From: Acidobacteriota bacterium
GTDB lineage: Bacteria; Acidobacteriota; Holophagae; Holophagales; Holophagaceae
Direction: 5' to 3'
Assembly: GCA_016213735.1 (NCBI GenBank)
Contig: JACQZU010000021.1
Location: 186,001-250,000 of the forward strand
DNA length: 64,000 nucleotides
Position 1 is the stretch's first letter. The number at the start of each line of letters is the position of its first letter. Under the pieces are notes generated by a model, which worked only from the letters and a program-made list of their open reading frames with translations, did no database searches and had not been told where the DNA came from. Shown here in pieces: positions 1 through 7,797 of this stretch. Position numbers and translations under genes: made by a program.

Positions 1-1
1 C

Positions 2-751
2 AGCGCCAGCTCCAACACCAAGGCCGGCATCGCGGGAATGTTCCAGGACGCCAACTTCTTCAACACCGAGAAGGGCAAGCAGATTCTCGAGAACCACGGG
101 AAGGGCATCCTGCCGGGCGGCCGGGGCATGGCGCCCATCGACGGCGGCGAGCAGGGGGGCGGCCAGCCCGAGAAGGAGACCGGGGCCCTGGAGGAGGAAC
201 AGAAGAAAATGGAGGCCACCGCCGCCGCGATCGAGCAGGCCTTCAACTCCGACCAGTTGCTCCAGGCCTTCAAGGACCAGATCACCATGGACTTCACCGA
301 CGAGGGTCTTCGCATCCAGATCGAGGACAAGGCCACCCAGGTGCTCTTCGATTCCGGCTCCGCCAAGATCAAGCCCCACACCCTGGCCATCCTCCGGGAA
401 ATCGCCAAGGAGCTCGGCAAACTGCCCAACCACCTGGTCCTGGGGGGGCACACCGACAGCCAGCAGTACGCCTCCGGGGCGGCCTACACCAACTGGGAGT
501 TGAGCGCGGACCGGGCCAATGCAGCCCGGCGGGCCATGGAGGCCTCAGGCCTCCGACCGAACCAGGTGAAGAAGGTCACGGGCTACGCTGACACCCGCGT
601 CCTCGAGGGCGTGTCCCCCGACGACCCCCGCCAGCGCCGCATCTCGATCATCGTGCAGAGCAGCGCCACCGAGGCTGCGGAGGCCGAGCGCCAGAAAGTG
701 AAGCCTCCCAGGGGCGAAGGGAAGGCCCGACCGAAGGCCGAGAAGGGCTGA
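2..751 (+). CDS. MotB/OmpA-family peptidoglycan-binding protein, 3' part
   Basis: This reading frame is already open at the window edge, so the N-terminus and any membrane anchor lie outside. The C-terminal half is an OmpA/MotB peptidoglycan-binding domain (about bases 335-650), with VLFDSGSAKIKPHTLAIL, GGHTDSQQY, a conserved LSADRANAARRAME helix and DPRQRRISIIV. An acidic, low-complexity linker precedes it, and a short basic Lys/Pro tail ends the protein. In the family this domain ties a stator (MotB) or envelope protein to the cell wall. A flagellar stator role is the most likely reading because such linkers and tails occur in MotB proteins, but the plug and transmembrane helix that would prove it are not visible. 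An OmpA-like lipoprotein is the alternative. Confidence 0.8.
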   Translation, partial: SASSNTKAGIAGMFQDANFFNTEKGKQILENHGKGILPGGRGMAPIDGGEQGGGQPEKETGALEEEQKKMEATAAAIEQAFNSDQLLQAFKDQITMDFTDEGLRIQIEDKATQVLFDSGSAKIKPHTLAILREIAKELGKLPNHLVLGGHTDSQQYASGAAYTNWELSADRANAARRAMEASGLRPNQVKKVTGYADTRVLEGVSPDDPRQRRISIIVQSSATEAAEAERQKVKPPRGEGKARPKAEKG

Positions 752-903
752 GGGACTCGGGAAACAGGTGGGTCGGAGAGCTCCGGTGTGACCTCGGGCA
801 CCTTTCTTGACCTACAGGTTGACCATGCTACCTCGTGAGGCAATGCTCTTGCCGAGGCGAGGACGGGATGGACTCGAGCCCGGCCCGCCGTGAAGGAGAA
901 CCC

Positions 904-1662
904 ATGAGTGTGGGCCTTCTCTTCGATTCCACCCGCTGCGTCGCCTGCGGAGCCTGCAGCACCGCCTGCAAGGAGCAGAACAAGCTCCCCGGGCCGGTGG
1001 ATCCCGAACCCACGGCGCGCACCTGGACCACGGTCCAGACCCTGGAGGGCCAGAACGTGCGTCGCCTCTGCATGCACTGCCTGGTGCCCACCTGCGTCTC
1101 CGTGTGTCCCGTGGGGGCCCTCGCCCGGACGCCCGAGGGTCCGGTGGTCTACGACGGCGGGAAGTGCATGGGTTGTCGCTACTGCATGATGGCCTGTCCT
1201 TTCGGGGTGCCCAAGTACGAGTGGGACAAGCCGGTGCCCGTCGTCGGCAAGTGCATCCTCTGCACCAGCCGGGTGAAGGAGGGAAGGCCCACCGCCTGCG
1301 CGGAGGCCTGTCCTTACGGCGCGACGGTCTTCGGCACCCGGGAACAGCTTGCGAAGGAGGCGAGGAAGCGCATCCAGGAGAGTCCTTCCGCCTACCGGGA
1401 CCACATCTACGGCCTGGGCGAAGCCGGGGGCACGGGGGTCCTCATGATCGCCGCGGTGCCCTTCGAGAAACTGGGGCTGCGCACCGACGTGCCCAAGGAC
1501 CCGCCGGCCATGCGCACCTGGCAGGTGCTGGCCAACATCCCCGACTTCGTGGCCGTCTGGGGCTGCTTCCTCTACGGCGTCCACTGGATCACCGCCCGGC
1601 GCGAGGAGGTGGCCTCCGGGCCCGGGGCGGGGGGGCACGGCCCTGAAGGGAGGTCGTCATGA
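904..1662 (+). CDS. HybA-like 4Fe-4S electron-transfer protein, no Tat signal
   Basis: This 252-residue ferredoxin-type subunit carries cysteine groups for four 4Fe-4S clusters: CVACGACSTAC near the N-terminus, CMHCLVPTCVSVC, CMGCRYCMMAC, and CILC with a later CAEAC. A hydrophobic segment near the C-terminus (FVAVWGCFLYGVHWI) resembles the C-terminal anchor of HybA. The ATG at 904 is preceded by AAGGAGAA, which decides the start. Unlike periplasmic HybA/DmsB relatives, I see no twin-arginine signal, so the clusters should face the cytoplasm. The stop overlaps the next start (ATGA), so this and the NrfD-like gene are surely co-translated. The pair should move electrons between the quinone pool and a cytoplasmic partner; no catalytic subunit is encoded nearby. 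Confidence 0.85.
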   Translation: MSVGLLFDSTRCVACGACSTACKEQNKLPGPVDPEPTARTWTTVQTLEGQNVRRLCMHCLVPTCVSVCPVGALARTPEGPVVYDGGKCMGCRYCMMACPFGVPKYEWDKPVPVVGKCILCTSRVKEGRPTACAEACPYGATVFGTREQLAKEARKRIQESPSAYRDHIYGLGEAGGTGVLMIAAVPFEKLGLRTDVPKDPPAMRTWQVLANIPDFVAVWGCFLYGVHWITARREEVASGPGAGGHGPEGRSS

Positions 1663-2807
1663 ACGGCAGCACCGCCCTTCCCTCCCGCCGCCTCAACTGG
1701 GGCTTCTGGACCGTCGTCTTCTCCATCCTGGTGGTGGCCTTCCTCGGGGTCACCGTCCTGCGCTTCTCCAAGGGCCTGGGGGCGGTCACGCACCTCAACG
1801 ACACCTTCCCCTGGGGCATCTGGATCGGCTTCGACCTGCTGTGCGGCGTGGGCCTTGCGGCAGGCGCCTTCACCCTCACCGCGGTGGTCCACCTCTTCAA
1901 CCTGAAGCGCTTCGAGCCCATCGTGCGGCCCACCATCCTGACCGGCTTCCTGGGCTACACCTTCGTGATCCTCGCTCTGCTCTTCGACCTGGGGCAGCCC
2001 TGGCGAATCTGGCACGCCATCATCTACTGGAACCCCCACTCGGTGATGTTCGAAGTGGCCTGGTGCGTGATGCTCTACACCACCGTGCTGGCCATCGAAT
2101 TCTCGCCCGTGGTCTTCGAGCGCCTCGGCTGGCACGCCCCGGCCCGGCTGGTGCACCGCATGATCACCCCGCTGGTCATCGCGGGGGTGATCCTCTCCAC
2201 CCTCCACCAGAGCAGCCTGGGGTCGCTCTACCTCATCGTGCCCTCCAAACTGCACCCCCTCTGGTACAGCCCGCTCCTGCCCCTCTTCTTCTACATCTCC
2301 GCCATCGGCGCGGGGATCGGGATGGTGGTGCTGGAGTCCTACATGAGCAAGCGGGCCTTCGGCCGGAACCTGGAGATGGAGCTCCTGGAACCCCTGGCCC
2401 GCGCCATGGTGGTGGCCCTCTTCATCTACGGCCTCATGCGCCTCCAGGCCATCAACCGGAACCAATGCTGGGGCGACATCGCCTCCTTCAGCTACGAGGG
2501 GAAGATGTTTCTCGTGGAATTCGTGCTGGGGGTGGTCCTGCCGGTGGCCATGCTGTCCTTCCGCAGGATCCGGACCAGCCCCTCGGGCCTGGTCACGGGC
2601 TCATTCCTGGCCGTGCTGGGCTTCGTGATGAACCGCCTCAACGTGAGCATCACCGGCATGGAGCGCGGGCTCGGGGCCCGCTATTCTCCCGCCCTCATGG
2701 AATACACGGTGTCCCTGGGCCTGGTGGCCATCGGCATGGCGGTCTTCGCCTTCGCGGTGCGCTACCTGAACATCTTCCCCGAGGGCCAGCGAGAAGGAGG
2801 CTCCTGA
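1659..2807 (+). CDS. HybB/NrfD-type polytopic quinone-interacting membrane protein
   Basis: This 382-residue protein consists almost wholly of hydrophobic segments, as in the NrfD/PsrC family and closest in style to HybB (about 390 residues). Recognisable features are the early FPWGIWIGFDLLCGVG block, LHQSSLGSLYLIVPSKLHPL in the middle and NRLNVSITG near the C-terminus, all typical of HybB-like proteins. Family members exchange electrons between menaquinol and a partner iron-sulfur subunit, here the upstream gene with which it overlaps by four bases. A sensor kinase gene follows after only four bases, so the electron-transfer pair and the signalling genes form one transcription unit. Confidence 0.9.
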   Translation: MNGSTALPSRRLNWGFWTVVFSILVVAFLGVTVLRFSKGLGAVTHLNDTFPWGIWIGFDLLCGVGLAAGAFTLTAVVHLFNLKRFEPIVRPTILTGFLGYTFVILALLFDLGQPWRIWHAIIYWNPHSVMFEVAWCVMLYTTVLAIEFSPVVFERLGWHAPARLVHRMITPLVIAGVILSTLHQSSLGSLYLIVPSKLHPLWYSPLLPLFFYISAIGAGIGMVVLESYMSKRAFGRNLEMELLEPLARAMVVALFIYGLMRLQAINRNQCWGDIASFSYEGKMFLVEFVLGVVLPVAMLSFRRIRTSPSGLVTGSFLAVLGFVMNRLNVSITGMERGLGARYSPALMEYTVSLGLVAIGMAVFAFAVRYLNIFPEGQREGGS

Positions 2808-2811
2808 GGCC

Positions 2812-4347
2812 ATGCGCACCCGCATCGGCACGCGTCTGATCCTGGGGGCCGGCCTCACCACGGCCCTCGTGATCGGCGTGATGGCCGCCGCGATCGTGCG
2901 CATCCACACGGCCCAGCTGGTCTCGGAGCGGACGCGCCACGCCAACCAGCTCAGCGAGACCATCAAGGGCGCCACCCACGACGACATGCTGGAGAATCGC
3001 CGGGAAAACCTCCACCGGCAGATCCGGGCCGTGGGGGCGCTCCAGCAGGAGGGCATCCGGAAGGTCCGCCTCTTCAACAAGGAGGGGCGCATCATGTTCT
3101 CTTCCGTCGAGGCGGAGATCGGGACCGCCCTGGACACCAAGGCCGAGGCCTGTTTCGCCTGCCACGCGGAAGGGCGGCCCCTGGAGAAGCTGGACATGCC
3201 CGCCCGCTCACGGTTCTACAGGGCGCCCGACGGCACCCGCGTGCTGGGCATCATCACGCCCATTCCCAACGAGGCCTCCTGTTCAACCGCCGCCTGCCAT
3301 GCGCACGGGCCCAAGCAGAGCGTGCTCGGGGTGCTGGACGTGAACATTTCCATGGCCGAGGCGGACGCCGAGATCGCGCGCAGCCGGACCTGGATGCTCG
3401 GCCTGGCCCTGGTGGCCGTGCTGGCCACCGGCCTCATCCTCTGGTGGCTCACCCGCAGCCTGGTCGTCAAGCCCGTGGCGGCCCTGGTGGCCGGGACCCG
3501 GGCGGTGGCCGGAGGGGAGCTGGGCACCACCATCCCGGTCATGGGCCGGCACGAGCTGGGAGACCTGGCCAAGGCCTTCAACGACATGACCCGCCGCCTC
3601 GTGGAGACGCAGCGCCAGCTCACCCAGGCCGACAAGCTGGCCTCGGTGGGGCGCCTGGCGGCCGGCATCGCCCACGAGATCAACAACCCCCTCACGGGCG
3701 TCCTCAGCTACGCCTCCCTGCTCCGCAAGCGACTGGACGCGGACAAGGAGTCCTGCGAGGACCTGGACGTGATCGTGCGGGAGACCAAGCGCTGCCGGGG
3801 CATCATCCGCGACCTCCTGGACTTCGCGCGGCCCACGCCCCCCACCCGCAAGCCCACGGACCTCAACGAGGTGGCCCGGCGGGCCATCGCGGTGGTCATG
3901 TCGCAGCTGGCCCTCAACCAGGTGCAACTGGCCCTGGACCTTTCCCCCGAACTGCCGGAAGTCCCCGCGGACGGGAACCAGGTCCAGCAGGTGCTGGTGA
4001 ACCTCCTCCTGAACGCGGCCGACGCCATCGGCCCCTCCGGGGGGACCATCCGCGTCTCCTCCCGCACCGCCGAAGGCGACCGCTTCGCCGAACTGGCCGT
4101 CCACGACAACGGGCCGGGGATCAGCGAGGAGAACCTCCCCCGGGTCTTCGAGCCCTTCTTCACCACCAAGGGGAGCCACGGGACAGGACTGGGCCTGGCC
4201 GTGAGCTGGGGGATCCTCGAGCACCACGGCGGGCGCCTGGAGGTGGAGAGCCCGCCGGGCGAGGGCACCTGCTTCACGCTCCGCCTGCCCCTCGACGAAG
4301 TGCCCCTCTCCCTCAAGCTTCCCGCCGAACCCTCCGCCATCGCCTAG
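2812..4347 (+). CDS. Membrane sensor histidine kinase with two c-haem-like motifs
   Basis: A 511-residue kinase. Residues 8-30 form a transmembrane helix, followed by a periplasmic region of about 165 residues and a second helix (about 193-212). The periplasmic part holds CFACH (residues 114-118), a standard CXXCH c-haem site, and CSTAACH (157-163), a CX4CH variant. A HAMP region follows, then HisKA with GRLAAGIAHEINNPLTG (phospho-His near 287) and an HATPase with DNGPGISEENLPRVFEPFF and GTGLGLAVSWGILEHHGG. Haem on the periplasmic side suggests sensing of redox state or a diatomic gas. The next gene encodes a receiver protein, the probable phosphorylation target. The second motif could be a degenerate or unusual haem site. 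Confidence 0.88.
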   Translation: MRTRIGTRLILGAGLTTALVIGVMAAAIVRIHTAQLVSERTRHANQLSETIKGATHDDMLENRRENLHRQIRAVGALQQEGIRKVRLFNKEGRIMFSSVEAEIGTALDTKAEACFACHAEGRPLEKLDMPARSRFYRAPDGTRVLGIITPIPNEASCSTAACHAHGPKQSVLGVLDVNISMAEADAEIARSRTWMLGLALVAVLATGLILWWLTRSLVVKPVAALVAGTRAVAGGELGTTIPVMGRHELGDLAKAFNDMTRRLVETQRQLTQADKLASVGRLAAGIAHEINNPLTGVLSYASLLRKRLDADKESCEDLDVIVRETKRCRGIIRDLLDFARPTPPTRKPTDLNEVARRAIAVVMSQLALNQVQLALDLSPELPEVPADGNQVQQVLVNLLLNAADAIGPSGGTIRVSSRTAEGDRFAELAVHDNGPGISEENLPRVFEPFFTTKGSHGTGLGLAVSWGILEHHGGRLEVESPPGEGTCFTLRLPLDEVPLSLKLPAEPSAIA

Positions 4348-4356
4348 GAGTCCGCC

Positions 4357-5481
4357 ATGACCGCCCTCATCGTCGTCCTCATGTTCATCGCCTTCGTGGT
4401 GATCGACATCTTCGTCCGCAAGGTCTCCGAAAGCCTCAAGCTGCGGCGGGAGCGCCGGGAGCGCGAGGATGTCCTGCGCGTCTCGCTGCAGCTGGACATC
4501 GCCGACGAGGCGAAGAGCCTCAAGCGTGCGGAAGTTCCCAACCCCAAGGCCCGCATCCTCGCGGTGGACGACGAGGCGGTGGTCCTGGACAGCTTCCGCC
4601 GGATCCTGGTCCTGGAGGGCTTCAGCGTGGACACCGTCGAGACCGGCCCCGAGGCCCTGGGCCTGGTCCAGCGGAACGACTACGACTTCCTCTTCACGGA
4701 TCTGAAAATGCCCGTGATGGACGGGGTGGAGGTGGTGAAGGCGGTCAAGCACCTGCGCCCGGACGTGGACGTGGTCGTCATCACCGGGTACGGCACCATC
4801 GAGACGGCGGTGCAGACCCTCCAGTTCGGGGCCTGCGAGTACGTCCAGAAGCCCTTCACCGCCGAGGAACTGGGCGACTTCGCCCGGCGCCTGCTCATCA
4901 AGCGGGAGGCCCGCCTGGAGGCCGCCCGGAAGCCCACCATCAAGGTGGTGGCCCCCGCCCTGGCGGAAGGCACACCGGCCGGGGAATTCTGCGTCCCCGG
5001 GGGGGCCTTCATCTCCTCGGCCCACGCCTGGGCCCGCCTGGAGCCCAACGGCCAGGTGCGCATCGGGCTGGACGACTTCGCCCGGAAGGCCCTATCCCTT
5101 CCCTCGAGCGTCGAACTGCCCCGTCCCGGGCAGACCGTCAAGGCCGGGGAGCCCCTCTTCTCCCTGAAGGAGGGCGAGGCCTGGGTCCGCTTCCCTTCGC
5201 CCCTCAGCGGCAAGGTCGTCCACGGCAACGAGGACCTGAAAGCAGATCCCCGGCTGACCCTCCGGAGCCCCTACGACCGCGGCTGGGTCTGCCTCCTCCA
5301 GCCCTCGGACCTCGCCACGGAGCTGCCCGGACTCCGCATCGGCAAGCCCCTGGTGGACTGGTACCAGGAGGAGATCGCGAGGCTCCGCGCCCAGGGCGCT
5401 TCCGCCCCGGCGGCCGGCCCCGTGGACCCTGCTGCCTTCGAGCGGGAATTCCTGGGCGGGAGGCCTGCCGCGACCGTGTGA
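4357..5481 (+). CDS. Membrane-anchored receiver fused to degenerate GcvH-like domain
   Basis: This 374-residue protein has three parts. Residues 1-18 are a transmembrane segment (TALIVVLMFIAFVVIDIF). Residues about 64-190 are a receiver domain with ILAVDDEAV, the phospho-acceptor Asp in FLFTDLKMPVMDG, TGYGTIETAV and the lysine in VQKPF. Residues about 215-340 resemble the glycine cleavage H protein (ISSAHAWARLEPNGQVRIGL, then FPSPLSGKVV, then NEDL and SPYDRGWVCLL). Where H proteins carry the lipoyl lysine, seven residues before SP(V/L)SG, this protein has Glu in KEGEAWVRF, so ordinary lipoylation looks impossible. There is no DNA-binding domain, so output is likely by protein contact at the membrane. 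It lies nine bases after the kinase gene. Confidence 0.85.
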   Translation: MTALIVVLMFIAFVVIDIFVRKVSESLKLRRERREREDVLRVSLQLDIADEAKSLKRAEVPNPKARILAVDDEAVVLDSFRRILVLEGFSVDTVETGPEALGLVQRNDYDFLFTDLKMPVMDGVEVVKAVKHLRPDVDVVVITGYGTIETAVQTLQFGACEYVQKPFTAEELGDFARRLLIKREARLEAARKPTIKVVAPALAEGTPAGEFCVPGGAFISSAHAWARLEPNGQVRIGLDDFARKALSLPSSVELPRPGQTVKAGEPLFSLKEGEAWVRFPSPLSGKVVHGNEDLKADPRLTLRSPYDRGWVCLLQPSDLATELPGLRIGKPLVDWYQEEIARLRAQGASAPAAGPVDPAAFEREFLGGRPAATV

Positions 5482-5498
5482 CCTCCGGGGCGGGTCCA

Positions 5499-5528
5499 TT
5501 GATTCAGGTTCGAGTGGAAATGGATTAT
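5499..5528 (+). promoter_or_regulatory. Possible promoter for the OB-like lipoprotein gene
   Basis: TTGATT at 5499-5504 and GATTAT at 5523-5528 are separated by 18 bases in a local AT-richer patch between two genes. This fits a weak sigma-70 site, but the gene could equally be read from the upstream operon. Confidence 0.25.
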
Positions 5529-5582
5529 TCTGGGGGTTCGGCCTGGGATCCGCCCGGGCCGACCCATCGCAGGAGCCTTTGC

Positions 5583-6320
5583 ATGCGTCCGATGTTCGTC
5601 ATTCTGTTCGCCGCCGCCGCCCTCCTCGGCTGCAAGAAGTCCGAGACCCCCGCGGCCCAGGCCCCGGTCGCCGCCCCTCCGTCCCCGGCGCCCGGCGCCA
5701 GCGTCACGGGCAAGATCCTGGAACGCCTGGAGGCGCCCCCCTACGTGTACTTCCGCCTCAAGGTGGGCGACCAGGAAGTCTGGGCCGCGGTCCCCGAGAA
5801 CAAGCTGGCCGTCGGGGAGGAGGCCACCCTCGCCAATGCCATGGAGATGCGCGACTTCGAGTCGAAGACGCTCAAGCGCACCTTCCCCTCCATCCTCTTC
5901 GCCAACCTGGGCACCGGCGGCGCCCCCACCTCCATGGCCAACATGGCCAGCCAGCACGCCATGGCCGCCAAGGGCGGAGACGAAGTGGCGGTAGGCAAGG
6001 TGGACAAGGCCCCCGGCGCCGAGGGCCGCAGCATCGCGGAACTCTATGCCCAGAAGGGCACCCTGAAGGACAAGACCGTCGCCGTCCGCGCCCGGGTGGT
6101 GAAGGTCAGCCTGGAGATCATGGGCAAGAACTGGCTGCACCTGCGCGATGGCAGCGGGGACCCCGCCAAGGGCGACCACGACCTCACCGTCACCTCGGCG
6201 GACAAGGTCGAGAAGGGCGACCTGGTGCTGGTCCGTGGCACCCTGCGCCTGGACAAGAACTACGGCTCGGGCTACGCCTACCCCGTGATCCTGGAGGACG
6301 CCAAGGCCCAGAAGCAGTAG
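5583..6320 (+). CDS. Lipoprotein with two OB-fold-like repeats (NrfJ-like)
   Basis: A 245-residue protein. A short signal peptide ends in the lipobox AALLGC, with the lipidated Cys at about residue 16, followed by a Pro/Ala linker. Two similar beta-rich segments follow: about 40-85 (VTGKILERLEAPPYVYFRLK, then VWAAVPENKLAVGEEATL) and about 165-240 (VRARVVKVSLEIMGKNWLHL, then VEKGDLVLVRGTLRLDK). These read as OB-fold-like modules of the kind seen in NrfJ-type proteins linked to cytochrome genes; this identification is tentative. AGGAG at 5571 supports the ATG at 5583. It sits 100 bases after the receiver/H-like gene and may belong to the same redox system at the cell envelope. Confidence 0.75.
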   Translation: MRPMFVILFAAAALLGCKKSETPAAQAPVAAPPSPAPGASVTGKILERLEAPPYVYFRLKVGDQEVWAAVPENKLAVGEEATLANAMEMRDFESKTLKRTFPSILFANLGTGGAPTSMANMASQHAMAAKGGDEVAVGKVDKAPGAEGRSIAELYAQKGTLKDKTVAVRARVVKVSLEIMGKNWLHLRDGSGDPAKGDHDLTVTSADKVEKGDLVLVRGTLRLDKNYGSGYAYPVILEDAKAQKQ

Positions 6321-6395
6321 GGCCGGCCTGGGTCCTGCCCGGGGCCGGGCGACGAAAGGGACATGAGGCGATGAGGCGCCACCCCCCGACAAAAG

Positions 6396-6421
6396 GAAAC
6401 GCCCCGAGGCAGGGGCGTTTC
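6396..6421. terminator. Hairpin terminator between converging genes
   Basis: A perfect 10-bp stem (GAAACGCCCC paired with GGGGCGTTTC) with a six-base loop. On the minus strand it is followed by CCTTTT, a short U-run, so it should end leftward transcripts from the gene at 6710. It may also stop rightward transcription from the lipoprotein gene. Confidence 0.7.
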
Positions 6422-6709
6422 AGGGGGATGCTTTGGAAGGTTTCGGTCGGAGGGATCCGTTGAGCGGGCGCCGCGAAACACAACGGCGGGTTGCAATCGG
6501 AAGGATGAAAAGCGGCGGGATGTCCTTGCGGACGCCTCAGCCTCCAGGATAGCCCCGCAGGGGGGTGGGCGCCACTCCGCGGTGCGGCCTTCAAGGGGGT
6601 TCACCCTCGAGGCAGGTCCCCATTCCGGCCCCCCGCCCCGGGTGTCCGGGGAGATGCACCGCTCCCCCGTTTCCTCCGGCCCCTCGCCGAGCATGGGTCC
6701 GGAGGAGGA
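6422..6709. other. Gene-free stretch
   Basis: Between the terminator hairpin and the end of the LolA-like gene I see no supported reading frame, tRNA or recognised RNA. The sequence is GC-rich with several short G and C runs. It is probably 3' untranslated sequence of the leftward operon. Confidence 0.4.
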
Positions 6710-7396
6710 TCAGTTCCCCGGCAGCTCGAAGAGGGCCGGGTCCGGCGCGCCGGGGGCCCAGGCGCTGAAGCGGAGGGTGGCCTTGCCGCCGCCGGGTTCC
6801 TCCAGGGCCATGCCCGGGATCAGGCGCACCCCCTGGACCAGGGTGGGGGCCTCGAAGCGGACGCGCTTGGCCAGCTTGCCGGAGGCCAGGTGGAAGGCCG
6901 CGGCCAGGGGCCGCCCGTCGTCGGCCACCCAGAGGCTCACCGTGCGGTAGCTGATGGAGGGCCTGCGGGCCGCCAGGTCCAGGCGCGTGGCCGGAGCGCC
7001 CTCGAAGGCCTCCGGCTCCGCCCGGGCCACGGTGTAGTCCTCCCCGAAGCGGGTCCGGGCGATGTCGCCCCCGGCGGCCGGACCCATGACCCGCTGCTGG
7101 GGTGAGATCCTCATGGGCCGTTTCGAGGTGGCCGCCAGCAGCCACATCTGCTCGCCCAGCAGCAGCACGGAGCGCCCCTTCTCCTTCTCCGAGAGGCCCT
7201 CCACCCGGGCGTCCCCGTTGGCCCGGGCGTGGACCCGCCAGCGCTGCGAACCCTTTTCCGACGCCAGGGCCACCTCCACCGAGAAGGCCGGCCACGGATG
7301 GCGCAGCTTGTCCACCTTGGCCAGGAGGGCCTCGGGGGACTGTCCGAACAGAGGGAGGGCGAGCAGGGCCCAGACCCCGGCCTTAAGCCCGCCCAT
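6710..7396 (-). CDS. LolA-like outer-membrane lipoprotein-sorting family protein
   Basis: A 228-residue exported protein. The start MGGLKAGVWALLALPLFGQS gives a signal peptide. The mature part (SPEALLAKVDKLRHPWPAFS, then RVHARANGDARVE, MWLLAATSKRPMRISPQQRV, SLWVADDGRPLAA) has the repeated beta-strand pattern of the LolA/LppX fold, closest to the outer-membrane lipoprotein-sorting family rather than true LolA. Such proteins bind lipids or lipoproteins in the periplasm. I chose the ATG at 7396 because it begins the signal peptide; it overlaps the end of the cupin gene by 14 bases, which suggests translational coupling. The ligand is unknown. Confidence 0.7.
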   Translation of the reverse strand: MGGLKAGVWALLALPLFGQSPEALLAKVDKLRHPWPAFSVEVALASEKGSQRWRVHARANGDARVEGLSEKEKGRSVLLLGEQMWLLAATSKRPMRISPQQRVMGPAAGGDIARTRFGEDYTVARAEPEAFEGAPATRLDLAARRPSISYRTVSLWVADDGRPLAAAFHLASGKLAKRVRFEAPTLVQGVRLIPGMALEEPGGGKATLRFSAWAPGAPDPALFELPGN

Positions 7397-7742
7397 AGTC
7401 GTCCTGCAGCCGCTCGATGTCGTGCTCGTCAAAGGTGCCCAGGCTGACCTCGAGGACCCGGACGGGGTGGGGGGTCCCGGCGTCGCAGCGGAGGCGGTGG
7501 GTGGAGCCCAGGGGCAGCCAGACCTCCTCGCCCACGCGGGGGCGGAGTTCGATTCCGTCCAGGTCCACCACGACCCCCGGGTCCAGGGCCACCCACAGCT
7601 CGCCGCGGTGGGCGTGGCGCTGCAGGCTGAGCCTCGCGCCGGGCTTGCAGGTGAGGATCTTCACCGTGCAGGGGGTGTTCAGGGCGTACTGGTCGAAGGA
7701 GCCCCAGGGCTTCTCCACGTGCAATGTCTCGGGTCGTTCCAT
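7383..7742 (-). CDS. Mannose-6-phosphate isomerase type II-like cupin
   Basis: This 119-residue single-domain cupin begins MERPETLHVEKPWGSFDQY. It contains the metal-binding pattern KPGARLSLQRHAHRGELW and the second cupin motif around GEEVWLPLGSTHRL, as in the C-terminal domain of bifunctional mannose-6-phosphate isomerase/GDP-mannose pyrophosphorylase. The pyrophosphorylase domain is encoded by the gene directly upstream (7798-8856), so the fused enzyme of many bacteria is here split into two proteins. Together they would supply GDP-mannose for polysaccharide or glycan synthesis. Confidence 0.85.
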   Translation of the reverse strand: MERPETLHVEKPWGSFDQYALNTPCTVKILTCKPGARLSLQRHAHRGELWVALDPGVVVDLDGIELRPRVGEEVWLPLGSTHRLRCDAGTPHPVRVLEVSLGTFDEHDIERLQDDYGRA

Positions 7743-7797
7743 CGTGTCCTCTCCAATGCCAAGCCCGTTGGCCAGGTCGCCCGGCTTCCCTGGGAGC

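Noticed and set aside
796-815. GGGCAC-N5-TTGA as a sigma-54 promoter before the redox operon
   Set aside because: The -12 GC is missing at the proper distance and no sigma-54 activator is encoded in the operon.
825-893. A 22-codon frame (ATG at 825) ending just before the ribosome site of the HybA-like gene
   Set aside because: No good ribosome site and no recognisable leader-peptide composition; probably chance.
3444-5582. Very long open frame (958 codons from 3444) overlapping the kinase and receiver genes
   Set aside because: Only its last part, from 5583, is real (the lipoprotein). The rest is a high-GC shadow frame rich in Pro, Arg and Gly.
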